From: FEN-1219 sp963817615
GTDB taxonomy: Bacteria > Pseudomonadota > Gammaproteobacteria > Steroidobacterales > Rariloculaceae
Direction of reading: 5' to 3'
Length of the DNA stretch: 64,000 nucleotides
Assembly: GCA_963817615.1 (NCBI GenBank)
Contig: CAWFPH010000007.1
Coordinates: forward strand, 36,906-100,905
In this document: in pieces, positions 44,501 to 52,412 of the stretch
How positions within the stretch are numbered: position 1 is the first letter of the stretch
Layout: the number at the start of each line of letters is the position of its first letter
Position numbers and translations under genes: made by a program
The notes under the pieces: generated by a model
What the model was told of the DNA's origin: nothing
What the model saw: only the letters and a program-made list of their open reading frames with translations
Databases searched by the model: none

Positions 44501-44506
44501 CGCGCT

Positions 44507-44542
44507 AACTTAGCCCCGCGCGTGGCAATGTCAAGTACTTTG
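44507..44542 (-). promoter_or_regulatory. Candidate leaderless promoter with palindromic operator
   Basis: On the minus strand CAAAGTACTTG (44532-44542) runs into TTGACA (44529-44534). After 16 bases comes TAAGTT (44507-44512), and the ATG begins at 44500, where transcription would start. The AAGTACTT palindrome overlapping the -35 would suit the winged-helix regulator encoded in the same operon. The -35 is a perfect match; the -10 is weak. Confidence 0.5.
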
Positions 44543-44611
44543 CAACATAAAGTTCCTGGGAGTCCGACCCGCTCCGGTGCGGCGTCGCGCCGCGGGCCGC
44601 GGGGTCCTGGA

Positions 44612-45220
44612 TCACGCGCGTATGCCCTCGGCGTGCAGCGAGTCGCGCACGGTCGGCCGCGAGCCAGTGCGCTGCATGAACGCTTGGATTCCGGCGAGGG
44701 CGTCGAGGTCGAGCTGCGTGTATTTGGCCCAACGCGTCACGGTGTACAGATACGCGTCGGCGGCGGTGAACGCCGCGCCCGTGAGGTAGTCCGTGCGCTC
44801 GAGTTGCGTGTTCACCCATTCATACTTCTTGCGCAGGGCCAGGCGGAATGCATGCTTGATGCTCTGTTCCGCGGCCGGGTCGAACAGAATGCCGAACGGC
44901 TTGTGCAGCTCGGAGTTCACGTAGCCTTGCCATTCCATGACCCTGTAGCGCGGCAGCGTGCCGGCGGCCGGCATCAGATCGAGGCGTCCGGCGCGGTCAC
45001 AGATGTATTGGCAGACCACCGGCCCCTCGGTGAGCCGCTCGCCGCCGTCGAGCTCGAGCAGCGGCACGTAGCCCTTCGGATTGATCGTGTAGTAGTCGAC
45101 CCCGTCGTCGGTCTTGTGGGTGGCCGTGTCCACGCGCGCGAGCGTGAACGGCAGCCCCGTGTCGCGGAGCAGGATGTGCGGCGCGAGCGAGCACGCACCC
45201 TTCGAGTAGTAGAGCTTCAT
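44612..45220 (-). CDS. Glutathione S-transferase
   Basis: A 202-residue cytosolic GST of the bacterial beta type. The N-terminal thioredoxin-like domain begins MKLYYSKGACSLAPHILL, with the Cys/Ser glutathione site, and shows GYVPLLELDGGERLTEG (cis-Pro and gamma-glutamyl contacts). The C-terminal helical domain includes TGAAFTAADAYLYT. ATG 45220 is preferred to 45229, where the ribosome site would abut the start. Substrate unknown. Confidence 0.93.
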   Translation of the reverse strand: MKLYYSKGACSLAPHILLRDTGLPFTLARVDTATHKTDDGVDYYTINPKGYVPLLELDGGERLTEGPVVCQYICDRAGRLDLMPAAGTLPRYRVMEWQGYVNSELHKPFGILFDPAAEQSIKHAFRLALRKKYEWVNTQLERTDYLTGAAFTAADAYLYTVTRWAKYTQLDLDALAGIQAFMQRTGSRPTVRDSLHAEGIRA

Positions 45221-45299
45221 GACTCGCATTCTCCCGCGGCGATGCTCGCCCGGCAAAGCGAGGCCGCGCCGCCGCGTCGGTAGGCCGCAGCACGCGGCG

Positions 45300-46541
45300 C
45301 TATTTGACCGCGTAAACCTTGAACGAGCCGGTGGGCGTTTCGGACGCGGCCGCGTCGACGTGCAGCACGCGATTTCGACCGCTCTGCTTCGCGCGGTACA
45401 GCGCTTCGTCCGCGCTCTGGATGAGGCCGGCGAGACTGCGCTTCGTGCCGGGCTCGGCGATCGCCGAGCCGACGCTCACGGTGATCACGTCGGCGGCGTC
45501 GGAATCGGCGTGGGGCAGGCCCTGCGTCATCACGTCGCGGCGAATCTGCTCGGGCAGCGCCGCCGGATCGGTGCCCGACGGCGCATGCAGCACTAGCGCG
45601 AATTCTTCGCCTCCGTAACGAGCACAGAAGTCGAACGGCCGTTTCGCGGTCCGTGCGATGACGTTGGCGACCTGACGGATGCAATCGTCCCCGGCCTGAT
45701 GCCCGTAGAGGTCGTTGAAGCGCTTGAAGTGATCGATGTCGACGAGTATGACCTGCAGCGACTCGCCGTCGCGCTGCGCCTGCTGCCAGAGCCGCCGCGC
45801 GAGCGTGTCGAACATTCGCCTGTTGTAGAGCCCGCTCAAACCGTCGCGCTGTGCAATGTCGTGCAGCAACTGCGTCTCGATGAACGTCGTGCGCGCGAGC
45901 TGCTCCACGCGGCCGGCCGAGAGAACGGCCATCAGCGCGGTCGCAACCAGCACGCTTGCCGCGAAGATCAGATCGTTCGGCGCGACGCCGAGCGCGAGCC
46001 CGATCGCGACGAACCCGGTCACGAGGCTCAAGCCTACCGCCACCACCACACGGAACATGAGACCGAGGAACAACGTCGCGTAGACGATCACGAGCACGTC
46101 GCCCATCTGGAATTGCGGGAACCCGCCGGCTGCGGCGACGCCGCTGATCGTCATCACGCACAGACCCATCACCGTCACGGCGATGCCCACGATAAGCTGG
46201 TAGCGGTTTCGCAGCGGCCGCAGATAGGTGGCGGCGAGTATCAGGATCAACGCGGGGCAGGCGCCCGCATTGCGCAGCAGATAGACAGGCTGCAGCAACG
46301 ACGTCGTCGACGGGCGCATGCCGCCGAGCAGGTTGACGGCCGTCATCGTGAGCACGAGCACCAGGTAAATCGCGGTTGCCGACCGCGCGCGTGGCATATT
46401 GCTGGCGAGGTAACCGTCGCGAAACCGCTGCTCCAGCGGATACGGAAACGCGAGACGCGCAATCGCATTGCGCATCTCTGGATCGAGCGTGTCGGCGTCC
46501 TCCGCCGAGCGCGAAATCTGCACTGCCGGGGCGCTCCCCAT
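45300..46541 (-). CDS. Membrane diguanylate cyclase (GGDEF)
   Basis: A 413-residue enzyme making cyclic di-GMP. About six membrane helices fill residues 55-210, an unclassified sensor. A GGDEF domain follows, with DGLSGLYNRRMF (substrate contacts), the active-site loop GGEEF at 310-314 and an inhibitory RPFD I-site at 301-304, five residues upstream, so product feedback is expected. No EAL domain. It stands alone on the minus strand. Confidence 0.94.
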   Translation of the reverse strand: MGSAPAVQISRSAEDADTLDPEMRNAIARLAFPYPLEQRFRDGYLASNMPRARSATAIYLVLVLTMTAVNLLGGMRPSTTSLLQPVYLLRNAGACPALILILAATYLRPLRNRYQLIVGIAVTVMGLCVMTISGVAAAGGFPQFQMGDVLVIVYATLFLGLMFRVVVAVGLSLVTGFVAIGLALGVAPNDLIFAASVLVATALMAVLSAGRVEQLARTTFIETQLLHDIAQRDGLSGLYNRRMFDTLARRLWQQAQRDGESLQVILVDIDHFKRFNDLYGHQAGDDCIRQVANVIARTAKRPFDFCARYGGEEFALVLHAPSGTDPAALPEQIRRDVMTQGLPHADSDAADVITVSVGSAIAEPGTKRSLAGLIQSADEALYRAKQSGRNRVLHVDAAASETPTGSFKVYAVK

Positions 46542-46663
46542 TGCGAGTCTGGCGGCCGCACGTTAGCACGCCGGAATCGCCGAAATTGCGCACGACTGCA
46601 CATCTTTCGCGAAGTCTCGAAGGGCCTGCGCGGAAACACCGACAAGAGCGGACGTCGGATCGC

Positions 46664-47383
46664 TCAAGAGGTCGCGCCGCGAATGCCGACCGCGTCGAGC
46701 CAAGCGTCGAAGCACTCCGTTCCGCGACGCACGACGGCGGCCGAGCAGCGCGCGGTGTCGGCCCGGAGCTGCCGCACGCTGATGCCTTCGGTCGCCGCGA
46801 TCTCCGCCGTATGGCCGACGAACCAGCTCTCGAGAGCCCGTCCTGACGACTCGGCGTGGAATTGCAGCGCGAGCGTGCGCCGATCGTCCAAGCTGAACGC
46901 CTGATGCTTACAGAGGGGCGTGGAGGCGAGCAGCTTCGCGCCTTCGGGCAGATCGAACGTGTCGCCGTGCCAATGCAGCACGGCGGTCTCCTCGAGGCGT
47001 GCGAGGCACGATGCGCGGCCCGCATCCGTGAGCGTGAGCGGCGCCCAGCCGATTTCCTTGACGCCCGCAGCGTAGACGCGTGCGCCGAGCGCGCTCGCGA
47101 TCAATTGACTGCCGAGGCAGATCCCGAGAGTCGGCAGACACGCGCCGAGCCGTGCCGCGATGAGCTCGCGCTCGGCGTCGATGAACGGGAAGCTTTCGTT
47201 GTCGTAGACGCCGATCGGCCCGCCGAGGATCACGAGCAGATCCGGCGCAAGCGGGTCCAGGTCGTCGAGCGCCGCCACCGGCACGTCGACGTAGCGGACG
47301 GCGTGGCCGCGGCGCTCGAGCAGCGGACCGAGCAGACCGAGATCTTCGAAAGCGACGTGGCGTAGCGCGAGCGTCTGCGGCAT
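46664..47383 (-). CDS. Class I glutamine amidotransferase-like protein
   Basis: A 239-residue GATase1 domain protein of the GMP-synthase-like type. The nucleophile elbow is GIC89LGSQLIA, and the His-x-Glu pair is in LQFH176AE178. ILGGPIGVYDNESFPF is typical of stand-alone GATases annotated as glutamine amidotransferase. There is no fused synthase; it could be a hydrolase of gamma-glutamyl compounds. Substrate unknown. Confidence 0.9.
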   Translation of the reverse strand: MPQTLALRHVAFEDLGLLGPLLERRGHAVRYVDVPVAALDDLDPLAPDLLVILGGPIGVYDNESFPFIDAERELIAARLGACLPTLGICLGSQLIASALGARVYAAGVKEIGWAPLTLTDAGRASCLARLEETAVLHWHGDTFDLPEGAKLLASTPLCKHQAFSLDDRRTLALQFHAESSGRALESWFVGHTAEIAATEGISVRQLRADTARCSAAVVRRGTECFDAWLDAVGIRGATS

Positions 47384-47462
47384 CGGTGTTCACCCTTGGA
47401 CGCGGCCGACATTACCATCGTCGGGCCGTGCGCTCGACGGTTGCGCGCCGCTCACCTGTCGC

Positions 47463-48464
47463 TCAGTCGTTGGCGCTCCCGACGAGCTCGAGATTCAGAC
47501 CGTTCGGATCCTTGACGAACACGTTGCGCACCGTGTCGCTCCACTCGACGAGCTTGCCGTCGCGCGAGATCACGCGCACGCCGGCCGCCTTGAGCCGGTC
47601 GAGCAGCGCGCCGATGTGCGCGACGTTGAGCGCCATTCCCGAAGCGCCCGGATCGGGCACGCGCAGACTGAATTGCTTACCGCGCGGCACATCGCGGAAC
47701 TCCGTGAGCTCGAGCCGCACGTTGCTGCCCGGCACCGATCCCGACGCCGTGCGCAGCGCGGCCCCGCCGGGCAGCCCCATGAGCTCGAACAGCTTGCCGT
47801 CCGTCGAGACCTCGGGGTCGGGCTTCAAGTCGAAGCCGAGCAGGCCGTTCCAAAACGCGAGCGACTCGTCGAGATCGCCGACCGTGAGCCCCATGATTGC
47901 GCCGACCACGTTGCCCTGGTCCGCCTGGTCCGGCGGCCCGACTTCGACGGCTTCGATCAAATAGCCGTCGGGGTCGCGGCAAAAAATCGCGTCGACCGAG
48001 CCGAGCGACGTGGTCACGCGGACCGGTGCGTTGCCGCGTGTGAGGATCGGTGCGCCGCGCTTCTCGAGCGCCGTCATCACGGGCACGAGATTGCGCACGA
48101 GAATTTTCAGATGCGGCGCCCCCGGCTGCATGATTCGCGGCTGCGCGGGCGTGCGTGCGGTGTTCGCGAACTCGGTGAGCTCGAAATTGAAGCCGCGCCC
48201 CGGCAACGACAACATCGCGAGCCTCAAGCTCACGCCGGGAGAGTTCGTGAGGATCGGGACCGCGGGGTTCGGAAACGCGCGCACCTCGGCGGAAAGGCCG
48301 AACACGTCCGTGTAGAACGCGAGCGTCTTGTCGACGTTTTGGGTCGCATGGATCGCATGCATGAAGCCGACGGTCGCGTCGCTCGGAGGCTCGGCGTGCG
48401 CTGCGAGCGCGGCGCCGGCCGGCGCAAGCACGCACGCTGCCGCGAGCAAATGGATCGCGCGCAT
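47463..48464 (-). CDS. Exported protein with two VOC domains
   Basis: A 333-residue protein. The ATG at 48464 is preceded by AAGGACG and begins a signal peptide ending in ALAAH. Two VOC (glyoxalase/dioxygenase fold) modules follow: the first around FMHAIHATQNVDKTLAFYTDVFGL and the second around GLTVGDLDESLAFWNGLLGF, each ending in a DPDGYLIEAVE or DPNGLNLELV strand with a possible metal Glu. Periplasmic VOC proteins are unusual. Catalytic function unknown. Confidence 0.82.
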   Translation of the reverse strand: MRAIHLLAAACVLAPAGAALAAHAEPPSDATVGFMHAIHATQNVDKTLAFYTDVFGLSAEVRAFPNPAVPILTNSPGVSLRLAMLSLPGRGFNFELTEFANTARTPAQPRIMQPGAPHLKILVRNLVPVMTALEKRGAPILTRGNAPVRVTTSLGSVDAIFCRDPDGYLIEAVEVGPPDQADQGNVVGAIMGLTVGDLDESLAFWNGLLGFDLKPDPEVSTDGKLFELMGLPGGAALRTASGSVPGSNVRLELTEFRDVPRGKQFSLRVPDPGASGMALNVAHIGALLDRLKAAGVRVISRDGKLVEWSDTVRNVFVKDPNGLNLELVGSAND

Positions 48465-48560
48465 GATCGTCCTTGGGGTGATTGTGTTCACGCCCGAGGA
48501 TACGCCCGCGGCGTCGCACCGTACAATTCGAGGCGCCGTGCGGCGCTCGTCGAGGTGAGC

Positions 48561-49172
48561 ATGATCTGGCAATGTCCGCGGGATGCGGTTGCGGCGCTCG
48601 TGCTCGCGCACGGCGCCGGAGCAGGCATGCGGCATCGGCACATGCAGGCGCTCGCGGACGGGTTCGAGCGTCACGGCATCGCCACGCTGCGATTCGATTT
48701 TCCATTCATCGCGGCCGGCCGCTCGCGCGTCGATTCGCCGCAGATCTCGCAGGCGGCGATTGCGGCCGCGTTCGCCGCCGCCCGCACCCGCACGGATCTG
48801 CCGCTTTGGGCCGGGGGCCATTCGTTCGGCGCCCGCATGACGTCGCACGCGGTCGGGCGCGGAGCGATCGCTCCGGTCGGCTCGATCTTCTGCTCCTTTC
48901 CGCTGCACAAGCCCGGCCAGCCGGAAATCACGCGGGCCGCACATCTGTCGGCGCTGGCGTTACCGATGTTGTTCCTGTCCGGCACGCGCGACGCGCTCGC
49001 CGAGCGCGACCTGCTCGAACCACTCGTGGCGTCGCTGCCGAGCGCCGAGCTGCATTGGCTCGACACTGCGAATCACGGCTACGGCATCTTGAAGCGCACG
49101 CGTGCGACCGCCGAGGACGTCTACGACGAGGCGGCGCGCGTCGCGCGCGCCTTCATCGAGCGCCGACGTTAG
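48561..49172 (+). CDS. Alpha/beta hydrolase (KANL3/Tex30 type)
   Basis: A 203-residue small alpha/beta hydrolase. The ATG at 48561 follows GAGGTGA; longer upstream frames lie over the VOC gene on the other strand. It shows LVLAHGAGAGMRHRHM near the start, the nucleophile elbow GGHSFGAR and a catalytic His in LDTANHGYG. Members are dienelactone-hydrolase-like; the substrate is unknown. It converges on the aldo/keto reductase gene with 3 bases between stops. Confidence 0.88.
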   Translation: MIWQCPRDAVAALVLAHGAGAGMRHRHMQALADGFERHGIATLRFDFPFIAAGRSRVDSPQISQAAIAAAFAAARTRTDLPLWAGGHSFGARMTSHAVGRGAIAPVGSIFCSFPLHKPGQPEITRAAHLSALALPMLFLSGTRDALAERDLLEPLVASLPSAELHWLDTANHGYGILKRTRATAEDVYDEAARVARAFIERRR

Positions 49173-49175
49173 GGC

Positions 49176-50024
49176 TCAGAGCATCGCGAGCGCTTGCTTG
49201 CGGCTCGGCCCCGGGAACTCGCGGTCCAGCTCGGCGAGATCCTCGGGAGCGAGCTCGAGGTCGAGCGCCGCGCGGTTGTCGCGCACGTGCGCCTCGGTCG
49301 CGGCCTTCGGGATCACCACGACGTCGTCGTGACGCAGCAGCCAAGCCAGCGCCACTTGCGCCGGCGTTGCCGCGCGGCCCTGGGCGATCGCACGGACAGT
49401 CTCGTTGCCGAGCAGCGCGCGCTGCGCGCGGCCGGAGTTGCCGAGCGGCGTGTACGCCATGACCGGCATGCCGCGCTGCCGGCACCACGGCAGTAGATCC
49501 CATTCGATGCCGCGGCGCTCGAGGTTGTAGAGAACCTGATCGGTTGCGATCGCGCGGCCGATCGGCAGCGCCGCGACTTCCTCGAGATCGCCGACATCGA
49601 AGTTGCTCACCCCGTAGGCGCGGATCTTGCCCGCGGCGCGCAAGGCCGCGAACGCCTCGAGTGTCGCCTCGAGCGGCTCGGACTCCCGCCAGTGGAGCAG
49701 GTACAAATCGAGGTAGTCCGTGCCGAGCCGCTTCAAGCTCGCCTCGCAGGCCGCGACGGTGCCGCGCCGGCTTGCGTGGCTCGGCAGCACCTTGCTCACG
49801 ACGAACGCCGCATCGCGACGCCCCTCGATGGCCTCGCCCACGAGCCGCTCGGCGCGGCCGTTGCCGTACAGCTCGGCCGTGTCGACCAGCGCCAGGCCCA
49901 GATCGAGGCCGGCCTTGAGCGCATCGACCTCCGCACGGTGGCGCGCGCGGTCCTCGCCCATGAGCCAAGTGCCTTGGCCCAGTCTCGGCACGGCCCGGCC
50001 GCTTGGTAGCAGGAATGGATTCAT
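49176..50024 (-). CDS. Aldo/keto reductase
   Basis: A 282-residue NADPH-dependent AKR of the bacterial AKR5-like type. It has the catalytic Tyr in VDTAELYGNGRAE, Lys in FVVSKVLP, His in LYLLHWRES, and the cofactor segment VVVIPKAATEAHVRDN. The ATG at 50024 starts MNPFLLPSGRAVPRLGQGTW, a standard N-terminus. It is divergent from the SnoaL operon with a 125-base gap. Confidence 0.93.
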   Translation of the reverse strand: MNPFLLPSGRAVPRLGQGTWLMGEDRARHRAEVDALKAGLDLGLALVDTAELYGNGRAERLVGEAIEGRRDAAFVVSKVLPSHASRRGTVAACEASLKRLGTDYLDLYLLHWRESEPLEATLEAFAALRAAGKIRAYGVSNFDVGDLEEVAALPIGRAIATDQVLYNLERRGIEWDLLPWCRQRGMPVMAYTPLGNSGRAQRALLGNETVRAIAQGRAATPAQVALAWLLRHDDVVVIPKAATEAHVRDNRAALDLELAPEDLAELDREFPGPSRKQALAML

Positions 50025-50149
50025 CTCGCTCTCGAGTCGCGTTTCATCGGTGCGCCGCCCCATGTCACAATCGGGCTGGGCGGCCGTCAAGAAGTTCCGA
50101 GCCGCCGGGTCGGGACGCGGCGTGCGGCCGCGCCCGCGGGGGAAAGACC

Positions 50150-50878
50150 GTGAGATCCATGTTCGCACTGTGCGCATTCGGCGCGCTCGCGATTGCCGCG
50201 TGCAGCCGGAACCCGAGTCCGCAAGACGCCACGCAGCTCGCAGCGCTGCAAAGCAAGATCGCGGCGCTCGAGCAACGCAAGACGCGGGTGCAAGACTCCA
50301 ACGACATCAAGCGCCTGCAGGCCGCATACGGTTACTACATCGACCGCGGCCTCTGGGATCAGGCCGCGGATCTGTTTGCCGACGACGGCACGATCGAGAT
50401 GGCTCGCGACGGCGTCTACGTGGGCAAGGCGCGCGTGCGCGCGTATCTGTATGCGCTCGGCGGTGGTCGAGAAGGCTTCGGCGAAGGCAAGCTCGACGAG
50501 CACATGGAGATCATGCCGGCGGTCACGGTCGCGGCCGACGGCCGGTCCGCGAAGGCGCGCTGGCGAGCGGTCGTGCTCGCGGGCGAGTACGGCAAGAACG
50601 CGTTCTGGGGGGAAGGACCGTACGAGAACGAATACGTCAAGCAAGACGGCGTCTGGAAGATCGCCAAGCTCCATTGGTACCAGAGCCTCTACGTGCCGTA
50701 CGAAGGCGGCTGGCAGACGCAGCCCGATCCGACCGGCGGCAAGCTCGTCTCGGATACGTTGCCGCCGGACCGGCCGCCGTCGGTTGCATACGAGACTTGG
50801 CCGGGGACGTTCGTGCCGCCCTACGACTTCCCGAATCCGGTCGCGAAATACGTGCCGCTCGCGGAGGCCGCGCCATGA
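50150..50878 (+). CDS. SnoaL-like lipoprotein with Pro-rich tail
   Basis: A 242-residue lipoprotein. The GTG at 50150 has GGGGGAAAG upstream and opens a signal peptide with lipobox IAAC; an ATG at 50159 is the alternative. After a coiled-coil-like stretch (QLAALQSKIAALEQ) comes a SnoaL/NTF2-like domain (IKRLQAAYGYYIDRGLWDQAADLFADDGTIEM ... NEYVKQDGVWKIAKLHWY, reported here only in parts), then a tail of the form LPPDRPPSVAYETWPGTF. The same module occurs twice in the next protein. It is the first gene of an overlapping operon with a carotenoid-oxygenase-family enzyme. Function unknown. Confidence 0.8.
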   Translation: MRSMFALCAFGALAIAACSRNPSPQDATQLAALQSKIAALEQRKTRVQDSNDIKRLQAAYGYYIDRGLWDQAADLFADDGTIEMARDGVYVGKARVRAYLYALGGGREGFGEGKLDEHMEIMPAVTVAADGRSAKARWRAVVLAGEYGKNAFWGEGPYENEYVKQDGVWKIAKLHWYQSLYVPYEGGWQTQPDPTGGKLVSDTLPPDRPPSVAYETWPGTFVPPYDFPNPVAKYVPLAEAAP

Positions 50879-52338
50879 GCGGGCGCTCAGTGAATAGTCC
50901 GAGAGGCCGCGGCCCGGCTGCGGCGCGGCGTGCGGTGTGGCTGCTGGCGGCCGTCTGCGTAATCGCCGCCGGCGCGCTCGCGGGGCGCGAGCATGCCGCG
51001 CGTGCCGACGCCGCCGCGACCCCGGCGCTGGCCGCGCTCGCGCAGCGCGCCGCGCAGCTGACGCACGACGTCGCTCTGCTCGAGGACGAGGACGCGCTCG
51101 AGAACCTGCAGCGCACTTACGGCTTCTATGTCGACAAGCAGCTCTGGACGCAGGCGGCGAATTTGTTCGCCGACGACGGCACGATCGAGGTGGGCGGCCA
51201 GGGCGTCTACGAGGGCCACGATCACATTCGCGCGTTCCTCGCGTTGGCGGGTCCCGAGTATCCGCAAGAAGGGCGGCTGTACGACCGCATGCAGCTGCAG
51301 CCGGTGATTCACGTGGCGGCCGACGGCCGCACGGCGAAAGCGCGCTGGCACTTGTTCGCCCAGGAGGCGCAGTGGCACGACTTCGCGCACTGGGGCGTCG
51401 GCGTGTACGAGAACGACTACGTGAAGCAGGACGGCATGTGGAAGATCGCGCACCTGCACCTGTATCCGACGATGTACACGACCTACGAGGACGGTTGGGG
51501 GAAGACCGCTCTGCCGAACCCTGGTCCGTCGACCGAGCTGCCGCCCGATCGCCCGCCGACGGTCGACTACCAGGCCTATCCCGCCGCGTTCGTCGTGCCG
51601 TTCCATTACGAGAGCCCGGCCGTGACCTCTCGGCCCGCGACCTCGCCCGCGGCGGCGAGCGGCGCGCCGGCGACCGCGCCCGCGCTCGACGAGGAGCTCG
51701 CGGCGCTCGACCGGCGCATCGGTCTGCTCGAGGACAGCGCTCAGCTCGAGAAGCTGAACTCGATCTACGGCTACTACCTCGCGGACAAGGATTGGGACGA
51801 TCTCGCCGGCATCTTCGCGAAGGACGGCACGATCGAGATCGCGATGCGCGGGGTCTACGTCGGTCAGCCGAGCGTGCGCCGCAATTTGAATCTCTACGAC
51901 GAGCCCGGCACGAGCCTGCTGCACAACCACATGCAGTATCAGCCGGTGATTCACGTCGCGCCCGATGGTCAAACGGCCAAGATCCGCTCGCGCGCCTTCA
52001 GCATCATGGGACAGTTCAATCGCTACAGCATGTGGATGGGCGCGGTCTACGAGAACGACTTCGTCAAGGTCGACGGCGTCTGGCGCATCAAGCGCGACCA
52101 CACTTACAACACGTATTTCGTGCCGTACACGGTGGGCTGGAAGAACGCCACCCCGCGGCCGCCGCCCGGCATCTCGAGCGCGAATCCGCCGGACCTGCCG
52201 CCGTCGGTGCCGTTCGAGATGTACCCGTCGCCGTTTCTGCCGCCGTTCCACTATCCCAATCCGGTGACCGGCGAGCCCGTCACGGTGCCCGACGCGGCCG
52301 TTTCGAGCTCGGCGGCGGCCGCGCAAAACGAGCGATGA
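50875..52338 (+). CDS. Exported protein with two SnoaL-like modules
   Basis: A 487-residue protein in ATGA overlap with the preceding gene. A Sec-like signal/anchor (AVWLLAAVCVIAAGALAG) is followed by two tandem modules, each a short helix (LLEDEDALENLQRTYGFY; LLEDSAQLEKLNSIYGYY), a SnoaL/NTF2 fold with DDGTIEV or KDGTIEI, and a tail with LPPDRPPTVDY or LPPSVPFEMYPSPF. The Ala/Pro linker between modules is flexible. SnoaL folds include isomerases, hydratases and cyclases, but no catalytic set is clear. Proximity suggests a role with the oxygenase encoded next. Confidence 0.82.
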   Translation: MSGRSVNSPRGRGPAAARRAVWLLAAVCVIAAGALAGREHAARADAAATPALAALAQRAAQLTHDVALLEDEDALENLQRTYGFYVDKQLWTQAANLFADDGTIEVGGQGVYEGHDHIRAFLALAGPEYPQEGRLYDRMQLQPVIHVAADGRTAKARWHLFAQEAQWHDFAHWGVGVYENDYVKQDGMWKIAHLHLYPTMYTTYEDGWGKTALPNPGPSTELPPDRPPTVDYQAYPAAFVVPFHYESPAVTSRPATSPAAASGAPATAPALDEELAALDRRIGLLEDSAQLEKLNSIYGYYLADKDWDDLAGIFAKDGTIEIAMRGVYVGQPSVRRNLNLYDEPGTSLLHNHMQYQPVIHVAPDGQTAKIRSRAFSIMGQFNRYSMWMGAVYENDFVKVDGVWRIKRDHTYNTYFVPYTVGWKNATPRPPPGISSANPPDLPPSVPFEMYPSPFLPPFHYPNPVTGEPVTVPDAAVSSSAAAAQNER

Positions 52339-52412
52339 GCGTGGAGAGTATAGTTTCCGAAGTTCAGAGCGCGCCGCCGTGCCGCTCGGCAATGGGCAAC
52401 CTGGAGATTGCG

